From: Sulfurovum sp.
Lineage (GTDB): Bacteria > Campylobacterota > Campylobacteria > Campylobacterales > Sulfurovaceae
Direction of reading: 5' to 3'
Length of the DNA stretch: 11,939 nt
NCBI GenBank assembly: GCA_027083995.1
Contig: JALWME010000189.1
Location: forward strand, 1-11,939
Below the pieces are notes generated by a model. The model was not told the origin of the DNA, searched no databases, and saw nothing but the letters and a program-made list of their open reading frames with translations. Positions 5,884 to 11,939 of the stretch are shown here, piece by piece (position 1 is the stretch's first letter; each line of letters starts with the position of its first letter). Both the position numbers and the translations under genes were made by a program.

Positions 5884-8136
5884 ATGAATAAAAACAAAGA
5901 TTTTTTACGTAGCATAGTCGAAGAGGACTTAAACACAGGAAAATATCAAGAGATTGTTACACGCTTTCCTCCTGAGCCCAATGGGTTTCCACATATTGGA
6001 CATGCAAAATCTATCGCTATTAACTTTGGAATTGCCCGTGATTATAACGGTCATTGTAACCTTAGAATGGATGACACCAACCCAACAACAGAAGATACCA
6101 AATATGTAGAGGCACTCAAAGATGCGGTAGAGTGGCTTGGGTTTGACTGGGAGGGTGATGTGCGTTTTACCTCCGACTATTTCTCTAAACTCTATGACTA
6201 TGCGATAGAACTCATCAAAATGGGTAAGGCGTATGTCGATAGTGTCGATGAAGAGGAGATGAAAGAGTTACGTGGTACAGTAACCCAAGCAGGGAAGCGT
6301 AGTACATATGCCCAGCGTTCTGTGGAAGAAAACCTAGACCTTTTTGAACGCATGAAAAACGGAGAATTTAAAGAGGGTGAACACATACTTCGTGCAAAGA
6401 TAGATATGTCTGCAGCCAATATGAAGATGAGAGACCCACTTATGTACCGCATACGTCATGCACACCATTTTAGAGCAGGGGATGCGTGGGCTATCTACCC
6501 GATGTATGACTTTGCACATTGTCTCTCTGACTATATAGAAGGTGTGACACACTCCATTTGTACTTTGGAATTTGAAAATAACCGTGACATCTACAACTGG
6601 GTTCTTGATACCCTTGGACTAGAACCACCACGTCCTTATCAGCATGAGTTTGCGAGGCTTGGTATCAACTATACGGTCATGAGCAAAAGAAAGCTTTTGG
6701 AGTTGGTGGAGAGTGGTGTTGTCAATGGCTGGGATGACCCTCGTTTGCCGACCATTGCAGGACTTAGAAGAAAAGGCTATACACCAGAGTCTATTTTAAA
6801 CTTCTGTGACAGTATTGGTGTAGCCAAAGCAAACTCCATGGTGGATGTAGCACAACTTGAATTTGCCATTAGAGATGACTTAAACAAAAAGGTACCACGT
6901 GTAATGTGTGTACTTGACCCACTCAAAGTGACCATCACAAACTATGAGGGTACAGAAGCACTTGATGCCTCATATTATCCAGAGGATGTACCCAAAGAGG
7001 GCTCAAGAAAACTTCCTTTCTCAAAAGAGATTTACATAGACAGAGCGGATTTTATGGAAGAACCACCAAAAGGATACTTTCGCCTGACTCCCGAGCAGCC
7101 AGTAAGACTCAAACATGCCTATATTATCACCTGTAAAGAAGTTATCAAAGATGCAAATGGGACTGTAGTAGAGATAAAAGCAGCGTACCATCCTGACTCT
7201 AAAAGTGGACATGATACAAGTGGTGTTAAGGTAAAAAGTGCCATTCAGTGGGTAGATGCCAAAGCACACAAAGAGGTAGAAGTAAGACTTTATGACAGAC
7301 TTTTTGCCTGCGAGGCACCAGAGGGGATAGAAGATATTAATCCTGACTCTTTAAAAGTCATCAAGAATGCATTGGTTGAGCCTGCTGTAGTAAGCCAAAA
7401 ACAAGATGTGCGATTTCAGTTTGAGAGAGAGGGGTACTTTTATGCTGACCCTGTTGACTACACCGATGAAAAACCCGTGTTCAATAAAATCGTTGGACTC
7501 AAAGACTCTTGGGGTAAGAAGCAAAAAGAAGCAAAGAGAGTGTCTAAAGCACAAGTAAAAAAAGTACAGATAGATGGGGAAGTAGCACCTATGACTGAGG
7601 CTGAACAAGCACTGTTTGACAGATATACAAATTTACTCAAACTCAATGCTATGGTTGCTGATATTTTAGCCAGAGATGCACAGCTTTCAGCATTTTATGA
7701 TGAGGCACTAAGCGAGCTTGATTCTCCTGTAAATCTAGCCAATATTGTAGCCAACGATGTAGCCAGAGAGCTCAAAGAGAAAGAGGTGAATACATTAAAG
7801 TTTACTGCAAAGCAGATAGCACAGCTTGTAAAAATGCTTGATGATGAGACGATTTCTAGTAAAATAGCCAAACAGGTATTTGAAGAGATGGTAAACTCTG
7901 GAGAAAACCCAAGAGAGATTGTTGAAGCCAAAGGGCTTATACAGATAAGTGACCCTGCTGTGATTTCTCCTATTATAGATGAGGTCATCGCTAAAAACCC
8001 AGACAATGTAGAGAAGTTTAAAGCAGGCAATACCAAACTCTTGGGTTTCTTTGTAGGACAAGTGCTTAAAGCCACAGGTGGCAAGGCAAATCCACAGGTG
8101 GTGAATCAGCTTGTAAATGACAAGCTGAACGCATAG
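5884..8136 (+). CDS. glnS: Glutaminyl-tRNA synthetase with C-terminal YqeY-like domain
   Basis: It ligates glutamine directly to tRNA(Gln) (EC 6.1.1.18). The 750-residue product shows the class I signatures in GlnRS form: R-F-P-P-E-P-N-G...H-I-G-H at 27-40 and V-M-S-K-R-K at 265-270 (KMSKS). The L-R-M-D-D-T-N-P (60-67) segment and the acceptor-binding region are intact, and two beta-barrel anticodon-binding domains span roughly 335-545. E. coli GlnRS ends near residue 554; here about 195 residues follow. They resemble the helical YqeY/GatB-tail domain, with N-S-G-E-N-P-R-E-I-V (671-680) and the K-F-K-A-G-N-T-K-L-L-G-F-F-V-G-Q-V (711-727) signature. Deinococcus GlnRS carries such an appendage, which binds tRNA. 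The start at 5884 is preferred over 5851 because GlnRS proteins begin about ten residues before F-x-R-x-I and an AAAGGG lies nine bases upstream. It is divergent from the degenerate GluRS gene. Confidence 0.96.
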   Translation: MNKNKDFLRSIVEEDLNTGKYQEIVTRFPPEPNGFPHIGHAKSIAINFGIARDYNGHCNLRMDDTNPTTEDTKYVEALKDAVEWLGFDWEGDVRFTSDYFSKLYDYAIELIKMGKAYVDSVDEEEMKELRGTVTQAGKRSTYAQRSVEENLDLFERMKNGEFKEGEHILRAKIDMSAANMKMRDPLMYRIRHAHHFRAGDAWAIYPMYDFAHCLSDYIEGVTHSICTLEFENNRDIYNWVLDTLGLEPPRPYQHEFARLGINYTVMSKRKLLELVESGVVNGWDDPRLPTIAGLRRKGYTPESILNFCDSIGVAKANSMVDVAQLEFAIRDDLNKKVPRVMCVLDPLKVTITNYEGTEALDASYYPEDVPKEGSRKLPFSKEIYIDRADFMEEPPKGYFRLTPEQPVRLKHAYIITCKEVIKDANGTVVEIKAAYHPDSKSGHDTSGVKVKSAIQWVDAKAHKEVEVRLYDRLFACEAPEGIEDINPDSLKVIKNALVEPAVVSQKQDVRFQFEREGYFYADPVDYTDEKPVFNKIVGLKDSWGKKQKEAKRVSKAQVKKVQIDGEVAPMTEAEQALFDRYTNLLKLNAMVADILARDAQLSAFYDEALSELDSPVNLANIVANDVARELKEKEVNTLKFTAKQIAQLVKMLDDETISSKIAKQVFEEMVNSGENPREIVEAKGLIQISDPAVISPIIDEVIAKNPDNVEKFKAGNTKLLGFFVGQVLKATGGKANPQVVNQLVNDKLNA
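8106..8128. repeat. 9-bp perfect inverted repeat at the glnS/exonuclease junction
   Basis: The arms TCAGCTTGT (8106-8114) and ACAAGCTGA (8120-8128) are perfectly complementary around a 5-base loop. They lie within the last codons of glnS, just before the convergent exonuclease stop. The two stops are one base apart, so this hairpin is the only candidate 3'-end structure for either transcript. No T-run follows on either side, so it is not a classical intrinsic terminator. Confidence 0.6.
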
Positions 8137-8137
8137 A

Positions 8138-8878
8138 TTAGTTCAAATAATAGTCTAATGTAAACGCCATATCTTCATCCAAGTCCATATTGCCTTTCAT
8201 CCATTTCATGTAGCCAATGTCTTCTTTAGCAATGTCGGCAATCTCTCTACCCTTATATTTTCCAAATCTAAATGTTTTGAGGAGTACAGGTGTTTGCGTA
8301 AGTTTGGCAAGCGTTTGCATAGGGTTTTTATCTTCTGGAAATTGCTCTTTGGCAAGCAAAACAAGTTTTGAGAGTAGCAGTTTCATTACGAGTACATCTC
8401 CTATGGCATCATGGGCTTTTATGGTTATACCCAACTTGTCTGCTTCTACGCCTTCTGTTTTATAGAGTTCTAGGGAGTAGCGTAAGTACTGCAGTCTGTG
8501 GTAAGGACTCTCAGGCAGTAGGTGTTTTGCACAGCGTAAAGTATCTATAAGGGTGTAGTTGTTGTCAAAACCCTCTTTTTCTACCATAGATAAATCAAAA
8601 GAGATATTATGGGCTATAAGGTAGTTTTTTTTGTCGTTGTAGGCTTCAAGTTTTTTAGAAAATTCAAGATCTAGGTAGGGTGGTTGGTTTTCTATGACAT
8701 CAGGTGTGATGTTATGCACTTCCATTGCTTCTATACTTATGGGAACATCAGCTAAACAGAGTTCATCATAAACATCTATCTTATCTCGTGAATGCACAAT
8801 CATAGCACCTATTTGAATGATACGGTCTTGCTCTTGGTTCCCTGTGGTTTCTGTGTCAAAGAGTATGTATTTTGCCAT
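8138..8878 (-). CDS. DEDDh 3'-5' exonuclease, ExoX-like
   Basis: This 246-residue protein has the DnaQ-fold exonuclease motifs: Exo I F-D-T-E-T-T-G (7-13, with D8 and E10), Exo II A-H-N-I-S-F-D (89-95, D95), and Exo III A-H-D-A-I-G-D (155-161, with H156 and D161), so the metal-binding set is complete and of DEDDh type. Residues 203-226 (F-R-F-G-K-Y-K-G-R-E-I onward) match the short C-terminal module of ExoX-like exonucleases. It probably trims DNA 3' ends in repair; a role as a polymerase proofreading subunit is less likely given that module. An in-frame start further upstream (8959) would run through the divergent promoter region; the ATG at 8878 is chosen because AAGGG (8886-8890, complement) lies seven bases upstream and the family begins directly at the Exo I strand. 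It is convergent with glnS and divergent from psd. Confidence 0.93.
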   Translation of the reverse strand: MAKYILFDTETTGNQEQDRIIQIGAMIVHSRDKIDVYDELCLADVPISIEAMEVHNITPDVIENQPPYLDLEFSKKLEAYNDKKNYLIAHNISFDLSMVEKEGFDNNYTLIDTLRCAKHLLPESPYHRLQYLRYSLELYKTEGVEADKLGITIKAHDAIGDVLVMKLLLSKLVLLAKEQFPEDKNPMQTLAKLTQTPVLLKTFRFGKYKGREIADIAKEDIGYMKWMKGNMDLDEDMAFTLDYYLN

Positions 8879-8903
8879 CTGTAAGCCCTTAAAGTATATT
8901 GGA

Positions 8904-8909
8904 AATATA
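8904..8909 (-). promoter_or_regulatory. Candidate -10 element of the exonuclease gene
   Basis: The complement reads TATATT, 26 bases upstream of the ATG at 8878 and upstream of its ribosome site. It stands almost back-to-back with the psd -10 element in an 83-base divergent gap. No -35 is evident, and a second possible hexamer (TATACT, 8893-8898 complement) is too close to the ribosome site. Confidence 0.3.
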
Positions 8910-8921
8910 GTATCGTATTTC

Positions 8922-8930
8922 TGATATAAT
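8922..8930 (+). promoter_or_regulatory. Extended -10 promoter of the psd operon
   Basis: TGATATAAT is a perfect extended -10 element (TGn followed by TATAAT). It predicts a start near 8937, about 25 bases before the psd ATG at 8962, leaving room for a weak ribosome site (TAGGAT, 8946-8951). Confidence 0.6.
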
Positions 8931-8961
8931 ACAAATAATTTTAATTTAGGATTTTTCAACG

Positions 8962-9777
8962 ATGAAAAAACATTATACTTCTCTTATTTCCCAAGCTTTT
9001 GGAAAATTTGCTTCAAAACCATTTTCGCCTTCTGTACAAAATTTTATTAACAAAGCCTATGTTAAACTCATGGGTTTAGATATGTCAGCATTTAAAAATC
9101 CCAGTGAATACCCCACACTCAACAAACTCTTTACAAGAGCTTTTGTCATACCACCATCTCTGCCAGAAGATGAAAATGCTCTCATTTCAGGAGTAGATGC
9201 CCTTATCACAGATGCAGGCAGTATTACAGAGGGAAGAGCCTATCAAATCAAAGGCATGGCTTATGATATAGACACACTTTTTGGAGAATACCATAGAGGT
9301 TTGGCAGCTAAAGTAGAAGGAGGGGAGTTTATAAATTTTTACCTCTCACCCAAAGATTACCACCGTTACCATATGCCTATGACACTAAAGATATTGAGCC
9401 TAACACACATACCAGGCAAGCTTTACCCCGTCAACTTTCCGCTGTTACGCAATATGAATAATCTTTTTATCGAAAATGAACGTGTTGTTATCGAGTGTGA
9501 AGATACAAAAGGAAGAACACAGGTTTTAGTACTTGTAGGAGCATTAAACGTAGGAAAGATGGTAGTAACATTTGAAGAAAATATCAACACCAACTCAGAT
9601 ATAAAAGAAGCAAAACACTATACTTATGAAAACTTGACCTTAGAGCGTGGAACGTTGTTTGGCTGGTTTGAGATGGGTTCTACCATACTTACATTTTCTC
9701 AAAAAGGAAGCATCTCTCCAGAGGTTTTTGTAAACCAAAAAACTTCTTTTACGGATGTTTTAGGTAAAGTATTATAG
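8962..9777 (+). CDS. psd: Phosphatidylserine decarboxylase proenzyme
   Basis: It decarboxylates phosphatidylserine to phosphatidylethanolamine at the inner membrane (EC 4.1.1.65), using a pyruvoyl group made by self-cleavage. The 271-residue proenzyme shows the Y-L-S-P-K-D-Y-H-R-Y-H-M-P motif (127-139, with the catalytic histidines H134 and H137) and the cleavage site M-G-S-T (238-241). Cutting between G239 and S240 would give a beta chain of 239 and a short alpha chain of 32 residues. The usual leucine of L-G-S-T is methionine here. The catalytic aspartate is probably D79 in V-D-A-L-I; the glycine that normally follows it is alanine, a mild deviation. It is first in a plus-strand operon, 30 bases ahead of the PDC-sensor gene, with an extended -10 promoter upstream. 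Confidence 0.95.
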   Translation: MKKHYTSLISQAFGKFASKPFSPSVQNFINKAYVKLMGLDMSAFKNPSEYPTLNKLFTRAFVIPPSLPEDENALISGVDALITDAGSITEGRAYQIKGMAYDIDTLFGEYHRGLAAKVEGGEFINFYLSPKDYHRYHMPMTLKILSLTHIPGKLYPVNFPLLRNMNNLFIENERVVIECEDTKGRTQVLVLVGALNVGKMVVTFEENINTNSDIKEAKHYTYENLTLERGTLFGWFEMGSTILTFSQKGSISPEVFVNQKTSFTDVLGKVL

Positions 9778-9807
9778 TGTGTTACTATTTCATATAAAAG
9801 GAAACAA

Positions 9808-10731
9808 ATGCAAATTAAACAGATACAAGAGTATGCACAAGTTCGTGCCAAAGCAAGGGCGTATCTTTGTTATATCATAGGTAGGCATATCTCACAAAAT
9901 ATTGTAAATGGCGATATAGCAACAGTACTCTCTAAGCTAGAAGGGCTCAATGAGACTATCTCGCATGCAGAGGCGATTTATGCACTTGATTCACATGGTA
10001 TACAAATCACAGAAAATATCTCTAAAATTAAAAAATTAAAAGGCATAGGAAAAGGTGAACAAAGAGATGACAGAGCCTATTACTATAAAACAGTAAAAGA
10101 GCATCGTTGTGTACTTACAGAGCCTTACCCCTCTCTTGTGAGCAATACCATGGTTATTACAGCATCATTTCCCATATATAATGAAGCGGATAATCTTCTT
10201 TGTATTATCTGTGTAGATATCTCTTTGTCCAATATTTTGCGTATGGTGCATCCATCTTCTATAGACTCTTATGCCGGTATGGCAAGCAAGATAGCCTATA
10301 CAGCATTTTCCATTGCATTGGCATTGGTTTCTTTGTTGTTATTTGTCAAAGGAGCGAGTGCATTTTTGCATTTTGGGATTGATTTGGGAGCTATAGATAT
10401 CAATGAGATGTTTAAAGCGACAATTCTATTGACACTGTCACTGGCCATTTTTGACCTGGTAAAAGCGATATTTGAAGAAGAGGTATTGGGTAAAGAGAAA
10501 AAAGAGGGAGCAGGAGATGGTCATCAAACTATGATACGTTTCTTGGGGTCTATTATTATTGCACTATCTATTGAGGCATTGATGCTTGTCTTTAAGTTTG
10601 CTCTTACTGATCCTGCCAAACTGGAATATGCTGTCTATCTCATATCGGGTGTTGCATTGCTACTTGTGAGTTTGTCTATTTATATCAAATTTAATCAAAG
10701 TGCATTAAAAAGTATAAAAAAGAGTAAGTAG
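9808..10731 (+). CDS. PDC-sensor-like domain protein with four membrane helices
   Basis: This 307-residue protein has two parts. Residues about 15-145 resemble a PDC/Cache-type sensor: a helical N-terminus, A-L-D-S-H-G-I-Q-I (59-67), R-D-D-R-A-Y-Y-Y (86-93), then T-E-P-Y-P-S-L (104-110) and a closing strand pair ending C-V-D-I-S-L (135-140), as in ligand-binding Cache domains. Residues 162-182, 202-222, 243-265 and 274-294 are four hydrophobic helices. No kinase, GGDEF, HAMP or methyl-accepting region follows. There is also no N-terminal membrane anchor or signal peptide, so the sensor part should be cytoplasmic, unlike ordinary periplasmic Cache sensors. The charged loop 223-240 lies between helices 2 and 3. 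An AAAAGGAAA ribosome site precedes the ATG. Its stop overlaps the next start (TAGTG). The specific role is unknown. Confidence 0.85.
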   Translation: MQIKQIQEYAQVRAKARAYLCYIIGRHISQNIVNGDIATVLSKLEGLNETISHAEAIYALDSHGIQITENISKIKKLKGIGKGEQRDDRAYYYKTVKEHRCVLTEPYPSLVSNTMVITASFPIYNEADNLLCIICVDISLSNILRMVHPSSIDSYAGMASKIAYTAFSIALALVSLLLFVKGASAFLHFGIDLGAIDINEMFKATILLTLSLAIFDLVKAIFEEEVLGKEKKEGAGDGHQTMIRFLGSIIIALSIEALMLVFKFALTDPAKLEYAVYLISGVALLLVSLSIYIKFNQSALKSIKKSK

Positions 10732-11372
10732 TGCAACAAAGCCCAAACAGTAATAAAAAGCTCATTATCTTTGACATGGATGGTACTTTGGTTAATTCAT
10801 CTCTTACTATAGCCAATGCCATCAACTATGTACGAAAAAACATAGGGTTTGAGCCTATGGAACAGGAGTATATATTAAGGCATGTTAATGAGCCTGATAT
10901 TAATCCAGCTCAATTTTTCTATCATGCACAAGCTTTTGATCCAGACCATGAAAAATGGTTCTCAGAGTATTACTCTAAAAACCATGAAAAAGAACTGGTA
11001 CTTTATGATGGTATCAAGGAACTACTGGAAACACTTAAGCAACAAAAGCATAGATTAGCTGTCGCTACCAATGCGTATAGAAGGTCAACCATAGAATCAC
11101 TCATACATTTGGAGGTGTATGATATATTTGATAGTATCGCCTGTTATGATGATGTAAGGCAAGGCAAACCTCACCCTGATATGCTTTATAAGCTACTTGA
11201 TGAATTGGAACACAGTGTACATGAGAGTCTATTTATAGGTGATGGACCACGCGATGCCCAAGCAGCAAAGCATGCACAGATGGATTATGTGATGGTAGAT
11301 TGGGGCTTCTCAGAACATATGAATGCTGTTAGAACTGTAGATGACTTAAAAAGGTTACTGTTAGATGTCTAA
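10731..11372 (+). CDS. HAD superfamily phosphatase (Gph/PGP-like)
   Basis: This 213-residue cytoplasmic hydrolase has all four HAD motifs: I, F-D-M-D-G-T-L (14-20, nucleophile D15 and acid D17); II, A-T-N-A-Y (112-116, threonine 113 in the serine/threonine slot); III, K146 in G-K-P-H-P-D-M; and IV, I-G-D-G-P-R-D (169-175, with D171 and D175). A helical C1 cap lies between motifs I and II (about 22-95), placing it near the phosphoglycolate/beta-phosphoglucomutase subfamily. The substrate cannot be read from sequence; phosphoglycolate or another small phosphomonoester is a guess. The start is a GTG overlapping the previous stop (TAGTG); no other in-frame start lies before motif I, whose own methionine is too late. 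It overlaps the next gene by eight bases. Confidence 0.92.
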   Translation: MQQSPNSNKKLIIFDMDGTLVNSSLTIANAINYVRKNIGFEPMEQEYILRHVNEPDINPAQFFYHAQAFDPDHEKWFSEYYSKNHEKELVLYDGIKELLETLKQQKHRLAVATNAYRRSTIESLIHLEVYDIFDSIACYDDVRQGKPHPDMLYKLLDELEHSVHESLFIGDGPRDAQAAKHAQMDYVMVDWGFSEHMNAVRTVDDLKRLLLDV

Positions 11373-11939
11373 AGCTTTTGTAACGGATTTACTTTCTATA
11401 CTTTTTATAGGGATTTCATTTGTGGTACCTGAAAAATACCACGATGCTGCTCTTTTTACAGGGCTTTTTGCATTCTCAGGAGCTGTCACCAATCAACTTG
11501 CTATTCATATGCTTTTTGAACGTGTACCATATCTTTATGGATCAGGTGTCATAGAAAAAAACTTTGAGGTTTTTAAAGAGTCTATACGTGTAATGATTAT
11601 GAAACAGTTTTTTACCAAAGAACAACTTGGAGACTTTTTTACCAAAGAAGAGCGGAAGATTGATTTGTCTCCTCTGGTTGAAGGTGCAGATTTCTCTCCT
11701 GCATTTGACGCACTTTCAAAGACTGTGATGGAATCAAAGTTTGGTGGAGCTATACAAATGTTTGGCGGAGAAGAGGCTTTGGATGGACTGCGTGAGCCAT
11801 TTTCACGTAAACTAAAATCTGCCGTATCTAAAATAGTCAGCTCTTCTGCATTTAAGGCACAGATGGATTACTATATACAGGGTTCAACACTCTCAGAAGA
11901 TATGATAGAGTCTGTAGAAGCACTCATAACCAGACGCTT
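11365..11939 (+). CDS. DUF445 family membrane protein, N-terminal part (runs off window)
   Basis: The ATG lies inside the end of the HAD gene (eight-base overlap), and the frame stays open to the window edge for 191 codons. Residues 4-22 and 28-50 are hydrophobic helices. Between and after them is the DUF445 signature: F-S-G-A-V-T-N-Q-L-A-I-H-M-L-F (37-51), then R-V-P-Y-L-Y-G-S-G-V-I (53-63), followed by a long charged helical region. DUF445 proteins are inner-membrane proteins of unknown function with a large soluble helical domain. Residues 82-90 and 91-99 form a near-duplicate, F-F-T-K-E-Q-L-G-D then F-F-T-K-E-E-R-K-I, encoded by a direct repeat. The C-terminus is missing only because the window ends. 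Confidence 0.9.
   Translation, partial: MSKAFVTDLLSILFIGISFVVPEKYHDAALFTGLFAFSGAVTNQLAIHMLFERVPYLYGSGVIEKNFEVFKESIRVMIMKQFFTKEQLGDFFTKEERKIDLSPLVEGADFSPAFDALSKTVMESKFGGAIQMFGGEEALDGLREPFSRKLKSAVSKIVSSSAFKAQMDYYIQGSTLSEDMIESVEALITRR
11608..11649 (+). repeat. 15-base direct repeat inside the DUF445 gene
   Basis: TTTTTTACCAAAGAA occurs at 11608-11622 and again at 11635-11649. The 27-base offset equals nine codons, so the reading frame is kept and the protein repeats Phe-Phe-Thr-Lys-Glu. It looks like a small in-frame tandem duplication whose second half has diverged. Confidence 0.75.

Noticed and set aside
7695..8084. Minus-strand 129-residue open frame inside glnS
   Set aside because: Serine/threonine/leucine-rich translation of the kind produced opposite a coding gene; it lies wholly within the YqeY-like domain of glnS.
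8072..8101. Repeated CCACAGGTGG (8072-8081 and 8092-8101) near the glnS end
   Set aside because: Two short copies within coding sequence, explained by local codon use for Ala-Thr-Gly-Gly and Pro-Gln-Val; no array or element structure.
8879..8959. Extended N-terminus of the exonuclease starting at 8959
   Set aside because: It would run through the divergent promoter region and add 27 residues not typical of the family; the ATG at 8878 has a good ribosome site.
1..11939. Mobile elements, CRISPR arrays, prophage or RNA genes
   Set aside because: No transposase, integrase, regular repeat-spacer pattern, tRNA cloverleaf or rRNA-like segment was seen; nearly all bases belong to housekeeping-type genes.

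Overview
The window looks like chromosomal core DNA of a low-GC member of the Campylobacterota (Epsilonproteobacteria), possibly of the Sulfurovum/Sulfurimonas kind. This rests on the gene content, the AT-rich intergenic regions with TATAAT-type -10 elements, and a gene order (gltX paralogue, yggT, slt, opposing small lipoprotein, mobB, fbp, small Cys-rich ORF) that matches, as I recall it, the Campylobacter jejuni Cj0839c-Cj0845c neighbourhood with psd nearby. The genus is inference. I see no insertion sequence, prophage, CRISPR array, tRNA or rRNA gene, and no gene-free stretch longer than about 150 bases.

Layout. (1) Positions 2-757, plus strand: the tail of an unknown gene, a 98-residue protein whose N-terminus resembles the acetate-kinase phosphate loop, and a small GIY-YIG nuclease-like protein. 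(2) 754-2326, minus strand: mobB, fbp and a 70-residue four-cysteine protein, tightly packed behind one candidate promoter. (3) 2415-2933, plus strand: a small predicted lipoprotein. (4) 4497-5732, 4225-4500 and 2945-4222, minus strand: an overlapping operon of a GluRS-like protein, YggT and a lytic transglycosylase. (5) 5884-8136, plus strand: glutaminyl-tRNA synthetase with a C-terminal YqeY/GatB-tail domain. (6) 8138-8878, minus strand: an ExoX-like 3'-5' exonuclease. (7) 8962 to the window end, plus strand: an operon of psd, a PDC-sensor membrane protein, a HAD phosphatase and a DUF445 membrane protein that runs off the edge.

The most notable observation is in regions 4 and 5. The GluRS-like protein (the GluRS2 position of Campylobacterota) keeps its overall fold-length, its C-terminal domain and an intact reading frame. 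It has lost the KMSKS loop and most glutamate/ATP-binding signature residues. Directly beside it, divergently transcribed, is an intact GlnRS. In many Campylobacterota Gln-tRNA(Gln) is made indirectly: GluRS2 mischarges tRNA(Gln) and GatCAB amidates it. The locus therefore looks like a replacement of the indirect route by direct glutaminylation, with the old synthetase kept as a probably non-catalytic protein in a cell-envelope operon. The replacement and the retained role are inference; the motif losses are visible directly.

Other functions are mostly housekeeping: gluconeogenesis (fbp), molybdenum cofactor maturation (mobB), peptidoglycan turnover (slt), envelope insertion or assembly (yggT), phosphatidylethanolamine synthesis (psd) and DNA exonuclease activity. 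Genes within operons are joined by very short overlaps (TAATG, TAGTG, ATGA), suggesting translational coupling.
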